Position numbers and translations under genes: made by a program. The notes beneath the pieces were generated by a model. It made no database searches and was not told the origin of the DNA. It saw only the letters and a program-made list of their open reading frames with translations. From Lachnospiraceae bacterium (lineage in GTDB: Bacteria; Bacillota; Clostridia; Lachnospirales; Lachnospiraceae), in contig JAFWWB010000066.1 in assembly GCA_017518185.1 (NCBI GenBank), positions 1-64,000 of the forward strand: a stretch of 64,000 nt of DNA, written 5' to 3'. Positions 56,745 through 64,000 of this stretch are shown piece by piece (the first letter of the stretch is position 1; the number at the start of each line of letters is the position of its first letter).

Positions 56745-57140
56745 ATGAAGATAGCCTTGATCGCGCATGACGCAAAGAAAAAACTTATGCAGAATTTCTG
56801 CATAGCTTACCGCGGCATACTCAGCAAGCATGAGGTATATGCTACCGGCACCACAGGCCGCCTTATAGAAGAGGTGACCAATTTAAGCGTGCATAAATTC
56901 CTTGCCGGGAAACTGGGCGGAGAGCAGCAGATAGGCATACAGCTGGAACACAACCAGATAGACATGGTCATATTCCTGAGGGATCCTCTCAATCCCATGA
57001 CCCACGAGGTGGATACCTTCCATCTTCTGAGACTGTGCGACATGCATAACATTCCCCTGGCTACCAATCTGGCCAGCGCGGAGCTTTTGATAAAATCCCT
57101 TGACAGAGGAGATCTTGAGTGGCGTGAATTCTATAAATAA
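56745..57140 (+). CDS. mgsA: Methylglyoxal synthase
   Basis: Converts dihydroxyacetone phosphate to methylglyoxal and phosphate, a bypass that releases phosphate under carbon excess. The 131-residue protein shows ALIAHDAKKKLM at the N-terminus, the phosphate site ATGTTGRLI near 34-42 and the catalytic aspartate region FLRDPLNPMTHEVD near 74-87. It sits one base after rodA, an association also known in other Clostridia. The start of dacA lies inside its last codons. Confidence 0.96.
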   Translation: MKIALIAHDAKKKLMQNFCIAYRGILSKHEVYATGTTGRLIEEVTNLSVHKFLAGKLGGEQQIGIQLEHNQIDMVIFLRDPLNPMTHEVDTFHLLRLCDMHNIPLATNLASAELLIKSLDRGDLEWREFYK

Positions 57141-58104
57141 AAAAGGTCTTGCAATCTGTCTGGGACTGCTTCTTCTGATTGCAGGCTGCGGTGAGAAAGA
57201 AGTGCGCATGCCTTACGGCAGTCTGGATTCCAATCCGGAATTCAGCTTCGGAGAGGCCTCGGAATCCGCCAGGATGCCGCTTTTTGCGGAGGATCTCTGT
57301 GCTGCAGCTGCCGATCTGACCGAAAACAGCACCATAGATCCCGGCACTGTAAAGGCTGCCTGTGTTTATGATATCAGCGACAAGACCGTTCTTTACAGCT
57401 ATAATGCCAATGAAAGACTTGCTCCCGCATCCCTTACAAAGGTCATGACAGCGCTTCTTGTGCTGGAAAACTGTGAAAATCTCGACGAGATCATAACCGT
57501 TGGGGATGTAACCATCAGGGAAGAGGGAGCCCAGCTCTTCAACCTTAAAGAAGGTGATAAGATCAGCATACGGAACCTTCTCTACATCACCCTTGTATAC
57601 TCGGGAAACGATGCCGCCCTGGCGCTGGCCCAGTATATCGGTGGCAGCACGGAAGGCTTTGTGGAGATGATGAACGAGCGCGCAAAGAGCCTCGGCGCTA
57701 CACATACTTCCTTTAAGAATCCCCACGGACTCACCCAGGACGAGCATTATACCTGTGCATATGACCTTTACCTGATGTTCCAGGAGGCGGCCAAACATCC
57801 TGAATTCCTTGAGATCATACAGACCGTGAACACGACCATAGCTTACACCGGCGCAGACGGCGGCGCCGTGGAGAAGGCGATAAGCACCACAAACCAGTAT
57901 CTGCGAGGCGGCTATGACGTGCCTTCAGGGCTGAGCATAGTCGGCGGTAAGACGGGGAGCACCTCAGCAGCCGGAAAATGCATAATCTTTTACGCACGTT
58001 CTGGTGCAGGCCATGACCTCATAGCCGTGGTCATGGGGGCAGGAGATTTTGACGGCCTCTACAACACCGCAAGTGAGCTTTGCGAGGATACGGTCTTACA
58101 GTAA
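57124..58104 (+). CDS. dacA: D-alanyl-D-alanine carboxypeptidase, predicted lipoprotein
   Basis: Removes the terminal D-Ala of peptidoglycan stems. Active-site motifs are clear: SLTK in APASLTKVM, SGN in YSGNDAAL and KTG in VGGKTGSTS. The N-terminus is a lipoprotein signal with the lipobox LIAGC, so the enzyme is probably lipid-anchored. The product ends about 45 residues after the KTG, without the PBP5_C domain and amphipathic tail of usual DacA/DacF. Start is uncertain: GTG 57124 (chosen, 12 bases after GAGGAG, 326 residues), TTG 57115 or TTG 57100. All lie inside mgsA, so translation is coupled. Confidence 0.92.
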   Translation: MNSINKKGLAICLGLLLLIAGCGEKEVRMPYGSLDSNPEFSFGEASESARMPLFAEDLCAAAADLTENSTIDPGTVKAACVYDISDKTVLYSYNANERLAPASLTKVMTALLVLENCENLDEIITVGDVTIREEGAQLFNLKEGDKISIRNLLYITLVYSGNDAALALAQYIGGSTEGFVEMMNERAKSLGATHTSFKNPHGLTQDEHYTCAYDLYLMFQEAAKHPEFLEIIQTVNTTIAYTGADGGAVEKAISTTNQYLRGGYDVPSGLSIVGGKTGSTSAAGKCIIFYARSGAGHDLIAVVMGAGDFDGLYNTASELCEDTVLQ

Positions 58105-58142
58105 ACACAATAAATAATATCATTTGCTATATAATTCCACTA

Positions 58143-58171
58143 TTGTAAAAATCTGCGCCTTACGGTATAAT
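58143..58171 (+). promoter_or_regulatory. Sigma-A promoter before the P-loop/HlyD-like operon
   Basis: TTGTAA at 58143-58148, 17 bases, TATAAT at 58166-58171. It lies in the 111-base gap after dacA, about 27 bases ahead of the GGGAGGT ribosome site at 58198-58204. Confidence 0.82.
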
Positions 58172-58215
58172 AGGTGCAGCACAAAAATAAGCTATCCGGG
58201 AGGTAGATTTCAAAC

Positions 58216-58635
58216 ATGATAGAGCTGATCATCGGAAACGAGGGCAAGGGCAAGACCAGGGAAATGCTGGATCGTGCCAACAATCAGGTCAAGGAAGCAG
58301 TCGGAAATCTTGTCTATGTGGACAAGAACGCAAAGCACATGTATGAGCTTAACAACAGGATACGTCTGGTGGATATCTCAGAGTTTTCCTTCGAAAATGC
58401 TGACGAATTCTACGGTTTTATCTGCGGGATCATTTCCCAGGATCACGATCTTGAACAGCTGTATTTCGATAACTTCAAGAGGATAGCCTGCGTTGATAAC
58501 AGCGGACTTGAGGGTGTCCTTGACAAGTTTGCAAAGCTTGGCGAGAGCAGAGGCGTAAAGTTCTGCATAAGCATCGCAGCTACCGATGCGGATATTCCCG
58601 ACAGCTACAAAGATAAGGTGATCATCTCCCTTTAA
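58216..58635 (+). CDS. Small P-loop protein of unknown function
   Basis: A 139-residue soluble protein with a Walker A sequence GNEGKGKT at residues 7-14 right at the N-terminus (MIELIIGNEGKGKT), preceded by a beta strand. A FCISIAATDAD strand near 115 could be a later core strand; no clear Walker B with DE is seen (YFDNFKRIACVDN near 87 is the closest). It resembles short ATPase-like proteins that automated pipelines sometimes call twitching-motility related, but I find no pilus genes here. First gene of an operon with the HlyD-like gene five bases downstream. Function unknown. Confidence 0.82.
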   Translation: MIELIIGNEGKGKTREMLDRANNQVKEAVGNLVYVDKNAKHMYELNNRIRLVDISEFSFENADEFYGFICGIISQDHDLEQLYFDNFKRIACVDNSGLEGVLDKFAKLGESRGVKFCISIAATDADIPDSYKDKVIISL

Positions 58636-58640
58636 GGATC

Positions 58641-60032
58641 ATGGAAGGACATCCGAAACGCGGAGTGTTAGAACTGGATGCAGGCAAAAGCAGGGTTATT
58701 CTTGTAATCCTGCTTTGTTTTATTGTCTATCTGGGCTATCTGATCATACAGGTGTTGAACCGCAAGGACGTTGCCTCTTACCAGGTGCGCTCCGGTTCAC
58801 TGGCCATGGACAATATCTACAGGGGCGTTATCCTGAAGGAAGAGGAGGTAGTCTTTGGGAGCGATACCGGCTACGTCCTGTATTTTGCCCGTGAGGGCGA
58901 GCATATGGGTTCCGGGGATCTGGTATATGCCATTGATGAGACCGGCTCCATAAAAGACAGCTACAGCGCCTCTTCCGGGGAGAGCAGCTTAAGCGATACG
59001 GAACTCAAGGAGCTCAGAAGCGAGATAATGAACTTCTCAGCCGGCTTTTCTCCTGTCCGTTTCAGCGAATGCTATGACTTCATGTATTCCCTGGACGGTT
59101 CCCTTCTGAAGCTTGAAAACTTAAGCGTCCTGGATACGGTAAACAGCCTCGGCACCAGCTATGCTTCCGACACCATAAAACTCAGATATGCGCCAAAACC
59201 CGGCTATGTCATCTATCATACCGACGGTTATGAATCCCTTTCGGTCAACGGACTTACCCCGGCCATATTTGACGAGAGCACCTATGAAAAGGAGCAGCTG
59301 AGCAATAACGCCCTTCTTGGCGCCGATACTCCTGTCTATAAACTCCTTACCTCCGAGAACTGGAGCGTGGCAATAATCACAGAGCCCGAGAGGGCACAGG
59401 AGCTGCTGGCAGAAAAATACGTATATGTGCGTTTTCCCAAGAACCAGCAGAAGCTCTGGGCATCGGTGGAGGTTGTGCCCGTGGATGCTGAGCAGTCCTT
59501 TGTCATACTGGGCTTCAACACCTCGGTAGTCAACTTCTGCACCGACCGTTTTCTTGATGTAGAACTGATGGAGAGCAACGAAAACGGCCTTAAGATACCT
59601 GTGTCATCCATTGTTCATAAGGAATTCTTCCTTGTGCCTAAGGACTATGCCCTGGATGTGGGAGAGGGCAACAGCTGTACCTTCCTCCGCAAGACCTTCC
59701 TTGAGAACGGCTCGGCCTCGTCCGAACGAATGGAGATCAGCGTGTATTCCGCTGACGACGAGTATTTCTATGTTGACGATACCCAGCTGAGGATAGGAGA
59801 CTACCTCCTGAAGCCCGATGACCTGGCCGAATACCCGGTGAGCATGAAGGGTGAGCTGGTAGGCGTCTACAATATAAACAAGGGCTATGCCGATTTCCGG
59901 CAGATATCCATCATATACCAGAACGATGAATATGCCATAGTAAAGCCCAATACCAGATACGGTCTCAATGAATTTGACTATATAGCGCTGGATGCTTCAG
60001 TGCTGAAGGACGATGAGTTCGTATTTGAATGA
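58641..60032 (+). CDS. HlyD-like membrane-anchored protein
   Basis: A 463-residue protein with one membrane helix at about 20-40 and an outside part resembling membrane-fusion (HlyD/RND adaptor) proteins: a split lipoyl-like region near 52-105 (YRGVILKEEEVV, TGYVLYFAREGEHMGSGDLVYAID) and beta-barrel-like segments to the C-terminus. There is only a short helical stretch instead of a long hairpin, and no transporter gene is adjacent, so export function is doubtful. In related Clostridia such a gene is often found beside sepF and lspA; here aroB and lspA follow. A role at the division site or envelope is possible but inferred from neighbours. Confidence 0.78.
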   Translation: MEGHPKRGVLELDAGKSRVILVILLCFIVYLGYLIIQVLNRKDVASYQVRSGSLAMDNIYRGVILKEEEVVFGSDTGYVLYFAREGEHMGSGDLVYAIDETGSIKDSYSASSGESSLSDTELKELRSEIMNFSAGFSPVRFSECYDFMYSLDGSLLKLENLSVLDTVNSLGTSYASDTIKLRYAPKPGYVIYHTDGYESLSVNGLTPAIFDESTYEKEQLSNNALLGADTPVYKLLTSENWSVAIITEPERAQELLAEKYVYVRFPKNQQKLWASVEVVPVDAEQSFVILGFNTSVVNFCTDRFLDVELMESNENGLKIPVSSIVHKEFFLVPKDYALDVGEGNSCTFLRKTFLENGSASSERMEISVYSADDEYFYVDDTQLRIGDYLLKPDDLAEYPVSMKGELVGVYNINKGYADFRQISIIYQNDEYAIVKPNTRYGLNEFDYIALDASVLKDDEFVFE

Positions 60033-60047
60033 TTAAGGAGAAAAAAC

Positions 60048-61151
60048 ATGTCGCGTACCGTAAGTGTTTCCATGAACAAAAAGCCCATATACGATATAAA
60101 GCTGGAGCAGGATTTTGCCGGCCTGGCCCCGGCATTGGAGGAGCTTGGCTTCAAAGACAGGAATGCCGTCCTTATAAGTGACGATAAGGTAAGCCCCATG
60201 TATTCCGAAGAGGTTACCGCCGAGCTTTCAAAGGTATTTGAAAAGGTTACTGTACTGACTTTTCCCGCAGGGGAAGAGAGCAAAAATCTCGACAGCGTGA
60301 CTGCGCTTTTAAGAGGCATGCTCGCAGCCGGTCTTAAGCGTTCCGATGCGGTGGTCGCCCTGGGCGGCGGCGTCACCGGCGATATGGCAGGCTTCTGTGC
60401 CGCCATCTATATGAGAGGTATAAGCGTTATCCAGATCCCCACCAGCCTGCTTTCCATGGTGGATTCCTCCATAGGCGGAAAGACCGGAGTGGATCTGGAC
60501 CAGTATAAGAATATGGTTGGCGCCTTCAAGATGCCCTCACTTGTGTATATCAACACCTCCGTATTAAGGAGCCTGGACAAGAGACAGTTTAATTCCGGCA
60601 TGGGTGAAGTCCTGAAATACGGGCTTATCATGGATGCCTCCTTCTATGAGTGGTTGCTTTCAAACATGGTGGAGATAGACGACCGCGAGAGCGCGGTACT
60701 GGAGGAGATGATAGAGCACTGCTGCATCTGCAAGCAGCGCATAGTCGAGCGCGATCCCTTTGAGCAGGGAGACCGCGCCCTCCTCAATTTCGGACATACC
60801 ATAGGCCACGCCATTGAAAAGTATAAGGATTTCAAGCTTCTCCATGGAGAGTGCGTGGCTCTGGGCAGTGTTGCGGCAGCCTATATATCCTGGCAGAAGG
60901 GAAGGCTTTCCAAGGACGAATACTACGAGATAAGAGATATGTTCGTTCCCTTCGGTCTTCCGATAAGCATTGACGATATCGATGATGAGGAGATACTGAA
61001 GCTTACAAAGTCCGATAAAAAAGCCGCCCTGAACGGGATAAAGTTCATATTGCTCAAGCGTGTCGGCAAGGCTTATATCGAAAAGGATCTCAGCGATGAA
61101 GATATACTCGCCGGGATCAAAGAGATACATTACGTGGAGAGTAACGACTGA
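60048..61151 (+). CDS. aroB: 3-dehydroquinate synthase
   Basis: Second step of the shikimate pathway: cyclises DAHP to 3-dehydroquinate with NAD and zinc. The 367-residue protein has VALGGGVTGDMAGFCAA near 102-118, PTSLLSMVDSSIGGKTGVD near 132-150, and metal-ligand histidines in NFGHTIGHAIEK near 247-258. AAGGAG lies just before the ATG. It is the only aromatic-pathway gene of the window, set between the HlyD-like gene and lspA, with which it shares TGATG. Confidence 0.97.
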   Translation: MSRTVSVSMNKKPIYDIKLEQDFAGLAPALEELGFKDRNAVLISDDKVSPMYSEEVTAELSKVFEKVTVLTFPAGEESKNLDSVTALLRGMLAAGLKRSDAVVALGGGVTGDMAGFCAAIYMRGISVIQIPTSLLSMVDSSIGGKTGVDLDQYKNMVGAFKMPSLVYINTSVLRSLDKRQFNSGMGEVLKYGLIMDASFYEWLLSNMVEIDDRESAVLEEMIEHCCICKQRIVERDPFEQGDRALLNFGHTIGHAIEKYKDFKLLHGECVALGSVAAAYISWQKGRLSKDEYYEIRDMFVPFGLPISIDDIDDEEILKLTKSDKKAALNGIKFILLKRVGKAYIEKDLSDEDILAGIKEIHYVESND

Positions 61152-61681
61152 TGCAGGAAAAGAAGCTTATAACGCCTTATTATATTTATGATGTCTCCGT
61201 AGTTGCAGTGATGATCTTCTTCGACCAGTTCACCAAATACCTCTGCCGCAAAAAGCTGGAGACCGGTTCCTATGTGAGCATCATAAAGGATGTGCTGCAG
61301 CTTTACCATTTCGAGAACACCGGAGCCAGCTGGGGCATACTGAAAGGACAGAGCATTCTGTTTTCCGTACTTGCGGCGGTTGTTTCCGTGGGCCTCTGTA
61401 TCTTTATTTCAAAGATCCCTGCAGTTAAGCGTTTCCTGCCTCTTCATATTGCGTCATCCCTGGTGATCGCGGGAGCGGTAGGAAATCTTATCGACAGGAT
61501 CATCAAGGGAAGCGTTACGGATTTCATCTATTTTGTGATCATCCGTTTTCCGATCTTTAATGTGGCAGATATATGCATAGTCTGCGCCAGCATATTCATG
61601 GTGATAATGATGCTCTTTGTTTATAAAGACGAAGAGCTTACTTTCCTCAATTTTTCGTCCGAAAAGGAAAAGGATGCATGA
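61151..61681 (+). CDS. lspA: Lipoprotein signal peptidase
   Basis: Aspartyl membrane protease that removes lipoprotein signal peptides; the DacA-like lipoprotein encoded upstream would be a client. The 176-residue protein has four membrane helices. Motifs: FFDQFTKYL near 22-30, ENTGASWGIL near 56-65, GNLIDRIIKGSVTDFI near 112-127 with the first catalytic Asp, and FNVADICIV near 136-144 with the second. One-base overlap with aroB and ATGA overlap with rluD. Confidence 0.96.
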   Translation: MQEKKLITPYYIYDVSVVAVMIFFDQFTKYLCRKKLETGSYVSIIKDVLQLYHFENTGASWGILKGQSILFSVLAAVVSVGLCIFISKIPAVKRFLPLHIASSLVIAGAVGNLIDRIIKGSVTDFIYFVIIRFPIFNVADICIVCASIFMVIMMLFVYKDEELTFLNFSSEKEKDA

Positions 61682-62607
61682 CGGATACGGAGAGCTTTCG
61701 TTTTACTGTTACCGAAGAACAGGAAGAGATACGGCTTGACAGGCTGCTATCCGAGCTGATGCCCGAACAGTCCAGAAGCTATCTCCAGAAGCTTATCAAA
61801 GATCAGGCTGTCACCGTAAACGGTGCTCCGGCCAAGCCATCCGCGCAGACACTGTCCGGAGACGTCATATGCGTCGAAATGCCCGCAAGCCGTTTCCCGG
61901 CCATCCTTCCCCAGGATATCCCGATAGATATCATATATGAAGACAGCGATGTGATCGTCGTAAATAAGAGCAGGGGGATGGTTGTGCATCCGGCCCCCGG
62001 TCATTATGACGGAACACTGGTGAATGCGCTCATGTATCACTGCCATGATCTTTCCGGTATAAACGGAGTGCTCCGTCCCGGAATAGTCCACAGGATAGAC
62101 AGAGATACCAGCGGGCTTCTGGTGGTCTGCAAGAATGACAGGGCTCACGAAGCAATATCCCTGCAGCTTAAGGATCACAGTGTGAAACGGAGCTATCAGG
62201 CCCTTGCATACGGAAGCTTTAAAGAAAAAGAAGGGACGGTGGATGCTCCCATAGGAAGGGACACGGCCGACCGTAAAAAGATGTGCGTGCATAAGGATCT
62301 GCTCCATGCCAAGCGGGCCGTCACCCATTATACACTGCTGGAGGAGCTGAAGGAGTGCAGCCACATAGAGTGCAGGCTTGAGACCGGCCGCACCCACCAG
62401 ATACGTGTACATATGGCTCATATAGGCCACGCCCTGCTTGGAGATCCTCTTTACGCAGGTAAAAAGGCCTTTGAGATGGCTTCAGGCGGACAGATACTAC
62501 ACGCAAAGACCCTGGGCTTTATACATCCGTCTTCAGGCGAAGAGATCCTGTTTGACAGCGATCTGCCGGAATACTTCATAAAAACGATACAAAAATACAG
62601 AAAGTAG
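61678..62607 (+). CDS. rluD: RluA-family 23S rRNA pseudouridine synthase (RluD-like)
   Basis: Isomerises uridines in 23S rRNA helix 69 by family knowledge. The 309-residue protein has an N-terminal S4 domain (about 14-75) and the catalytic motif HRIDRDTSGLLV near 138-149 with the catalytic aspartate, followed by GRTHQIRVHMAHIGHALLGDPLYA. The lspA-rluD pair is common in Firmicutes. Helix 69 is also the site modified by RlmH, encoded at 28271. Name is chosen by context; RluD versus YlyB naming is a matter of convention. Confidence 0.93.
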   Translation: MTDTESFRFTVTEEQEEIRLDRLLSELMPEQSRSYLQKLIKDQAVTVNGAPAKPSAQTLSGDVICVEMPASRFPAILPQDIPIDIIYEDSDVIVVNKSRGMVVHPAPGHYDGTLVNALMYHCHDLSGINGVLRPGIVHRIDRDTSGLLVVCKNDRAHEAISLQLKDHSVKRSYQALAYGSFKEKEGTVDAPIGRDTADRKKMCVHKDLLHAKRAVTHYTLLEELKECSHIECRLETGRTHQIRVHMAHIGHALLGDPLYAGKKAFEMASGGQILHAKTLGFIHPSSGEEILFDSDLPEYFIKTIQKYRK

Positions 62608-62610
62608 TGG

Positions 62611-62616
62611 TATAAT
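62611..62616 (+). promoter_or_regulatory. Extended -10 promoter directly before the AI-2E family gene, apparently leaderless
   Basis: TATAAT at 62611-62616 preceded by TGG (TGnTATAAT). At 17-bp spacing the -35 is only TACAAA, a poor match, which an extended -10 can offset. The ATG at 62623 begins seven bases after the box, where transcription should start. No Shine-Dalgarno sequence precedes it. Confidence 0.7.
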
Positions 62617-62622
62617 CACAGC

Positions 62623-64000
62623 ATGGACAAAGAAGAAAAGAAAAAATACACACATATAGGCGTCACGGTCTTCCTGACTGCAGCGGCGATCATCGTCTTT
62701 TACAGGGTGATCATGAATTATGCAGGCTTTAAGGCCGGGATCAAATATATCTTTTCGATAATAACACCTGTTATCGACGGCTTCGTGATCGCCTACCTGC
62801 TTTCCCCTGTGGTCAATTTCATCGAGGAAAGATTCCTGTATGCAAAATTTTACGATCATATCTTCAAGGGCAGGGAAGGAGCCGCCAAGGGAAAGATCAA
62901 GCGCCGCATACGCATGCTTGTGATAATCTTTACCTATACGGTCTTTTTGCTCTTGCTGTACGGCTTCTTCAGTCTGGTGATACCTTCCATAGCGGAAAGT
63001 GTCCAGAACATAGTCAGTAATTTCCCTAAATATATGGAGAATTTCCAGTACGAGATGAACGTGATCCTGGAGAAGCATCCCAGCCTTGAGAAGGGCTATA
63101 ATGAGGTGATGGCTAATTATTCCGAGCCGATAAACCAATGGATCAATGAAAATGTACTGGGTAAGGTAAATACGGCACTGGTAGGTCTTTTATCCGGAAG
63201 CTTCAGCATATTGAAGGGCCTGTTCAATCTTATAATCGGCCTGATCATTTCCATATATCTTGTTTCCGGTAAAGAACTCATGATAGGCCAGGCCAAAAAG
63301 GTAGTCTACGCACTGATGAAGAGGGATCTTGCCAACGCCTTCATCCACAATGTACGTTATACCAACAACACCTTCCAGGGCTTTTTCGGCGGAAAGATCG
63401 TTGATTCCATAATCATCGGTTTTCTCTGCTTTATAGCCACCTCCATAATCGGGACCCCGTATGCGATGCTGGTAAGCGTCATCGTGGGCGTGACCAACAT
63501 CATACCTTTCTTCGGGCCCTTCATCGGAGCCATCCCCAGCGCCTTCCTTGTCCTTCTGGTGGATCCTAAACAGTGCCTGTATTTCATAATACTGATAATA
63601 GTGCTGCAGCAGTTTGATGGCAATATACTTGGACCCATGATCCTTGGACAGTCAACAGGTCTTCCCGGCTTCTGGGTGATCTTCGCCATCACGCTTTTTG
63701 GCGGCCTTTTCGGCTTCGGAGGAATGCTGGTGGGCGTTCCCGTTTTTGCCGTGATCTATACCGGCTTCAAGTCCTTCATAAGTGCAAAGCTGGCGCTTAA
63801 GGAGCTGCCGCAGGATACCCGGCAATATGTCCATACGGCCTATGTGGATGATGACGGAACCTTCGTAAAGCTGCCCAAGAACACGAGGAACAGCAGATCC
63901 TCACAGACCGTGGTCAGCCGAAGCAGCCTCAGAGAACTGATGAACAGTGAAAAGAAGGCCGAAAAAGAGAATGCCGGGGATGAATATACGGATGAAGATA
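62623..64000 (+). CDS. AI-2E family (PerM/YdgG-like) membrane permease, cut by window end
   Basis: An open frame of 459 codons runs to the end of the window without a stop. It encodes a polytopic protein of the AI-2E exporter/PerM family: two N-terminal helices (about 12-30 and 38-62), another near 105-130, a soluble amphipathic segment (about 135-190), then a block of helices (about 195-385) with the family motif VGVTNIIPFFGPFIGAIPSAF near 288-308, and a hydrophilic tail that includes SRSSLRELMNSEKK. Members have been linked to autoinducer-2 or Na+/H+ transport, so the substrate here is open. The ATG is chosen because the -10 box lies just upstream and the helices follow. Confidence 0.88.
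   Translation, partial: MDKEEKKKYTHIGVTVFLTAAAIIVFYRVIMNYAGFKAGIKYIFSIITPVIDGFVIAYLLSPVVNFIEERFLYAKFYDHIFKGREGAAKGKIKRRIRMLVIIFTYTVFLLLLYGFFSLVIPSIAESVQNIVSNFPKYMENFQYEMNVILEKHPSLEKGYNEVMANYSEPINQWINENVLGKVNTALVGLLSGSFSILKGLFNLIIGLIISIYLVSGKELMIGQAKKVVYALMKRDLANAFIHNVRYTNNTFQGFFGGKIVDSIIIGFLCFIATSIIGTPYAMLVSVIVGVTNIIPFFGPFIGAIPSAFLVLLVDPKQCLYFIILIIVLQQFDGNILGPMILGQSTGLPGFWVIFAITLFGGLFGFGGMLVGVPVFAVIYTGFKSFISAKLALKELPQDTRQYVHTAYVDDDGTFVKLPKNTRNSRSSQTVVSRSSLRELMNSEKKAEKENAGDEYTDED

Noticed and set aside
58130..58135. A second TATAAT in the gap after dacA.
   Set aside because: The sequence 17 bases upstream (ACAATA) does not resemble a -35 box and the better promoter at 58143-58171 lies downstream.

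Overview
The window looks like a chromosomal segment of a Gram-positive, strictly fermentative member of the Clostridia, most likely a Lachnospiraceae relative from a gut or rumen setting. The reasons are the gene order (mreBCD-mrdA-rodA-mgsA-dacA; fhs-folD; mutS/mutL/miaA/miaB), a class B sortase next to BspA-type leucine-rich-repeat surface proteins, a eukaryotic-type NADP isocitrate dehydrogenase, a DUF896 protein, strong AGGAGG-type ribosome sites and sigma-A promoters (TTGACA-like, 17 bp, TATAAT). The assignment is inference; no rRNA or tRNA gene is present to test it. No plasmid, phage, transposase, CRISPR or integrase gene was seen. All intergenic gaps are shorter than about 115 bases, so there is no gene-free stretch above 300 bases. 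No convincing rho-independent terminator was found.

Layout. 1-9975: 3' part of leuS, then a class B sortase and two leucine-rich-repeat surface proteins, the first ending in a TPKTG sorting signal. 10062-17897: icd, a coiled-coil protein, alr, a CorC-like CBS protein and a 1306-residue secreted protein. 17908-28732: a promoter, then yebC, a GtrB-like glycosyltransferase, a Gln/Pro-rich protein, a DNA translocase gene (ftsK) split in two frames, fhs, folD, a zinc-ribbon/TPR membrane protein and rlmH. 28733-30049 on the minus strand: an RsmF-like rRNA methyltransferase with its own, apparently leaderless, promoter. 30117-50199: sixteen tightly packed plus-strand genes (pdp, phoH, ybeY, a flippase-like protein, two flavoproteins, proB, DUF896, 5-FCL, proA, miaB, mutS, an MBOAT plus DHHW acyl-transfer pair, mutL, miaA). 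50185-58104: the rod-shape/cell-wall operon mreB-mreC-mreD-mrdA-rodA-mgsA-dacA behind an extended -10 promoter. 58143-62607: a P-loop protein, an HlyD-like protein, aroB, lspA and rluD. 62611-64000: an AI-2E family permease gene that runs off the window, again with a -10 box directly before its start codon.

How the genes work together. Most of the window is housekeeping: translation and RNA modification (leuS, rlmH, rsmF-like, miaA, miaB, ybeY, rluD), mismatch repair (mutS, mutL), one-carbon metabolism (fhs, folD, 5-FCL), proline synthesis (proB, proA) and wall growth (alr, mre/rod genes, dacA, ftsK). Accessory content is at the surface: sortase plus substrate, a second LRR protein, a big secreted protein and an O-acetylation-type pair placed between mutS and mutL.

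The most unusual signals are (1) a 44-bp dispersed repeat present once between genes and several times inside ftsK, where the reading frame changes exactly at one copy; (2) two promoters whose TATAAT lies 6-7 bases before a start codon without a Shine-Dalgarno site; and (3) two perfect hairpins inserted in frame in a BaiN-like flavoprotein gene. No clearly new multi-gene defence or mobile system was recognised.
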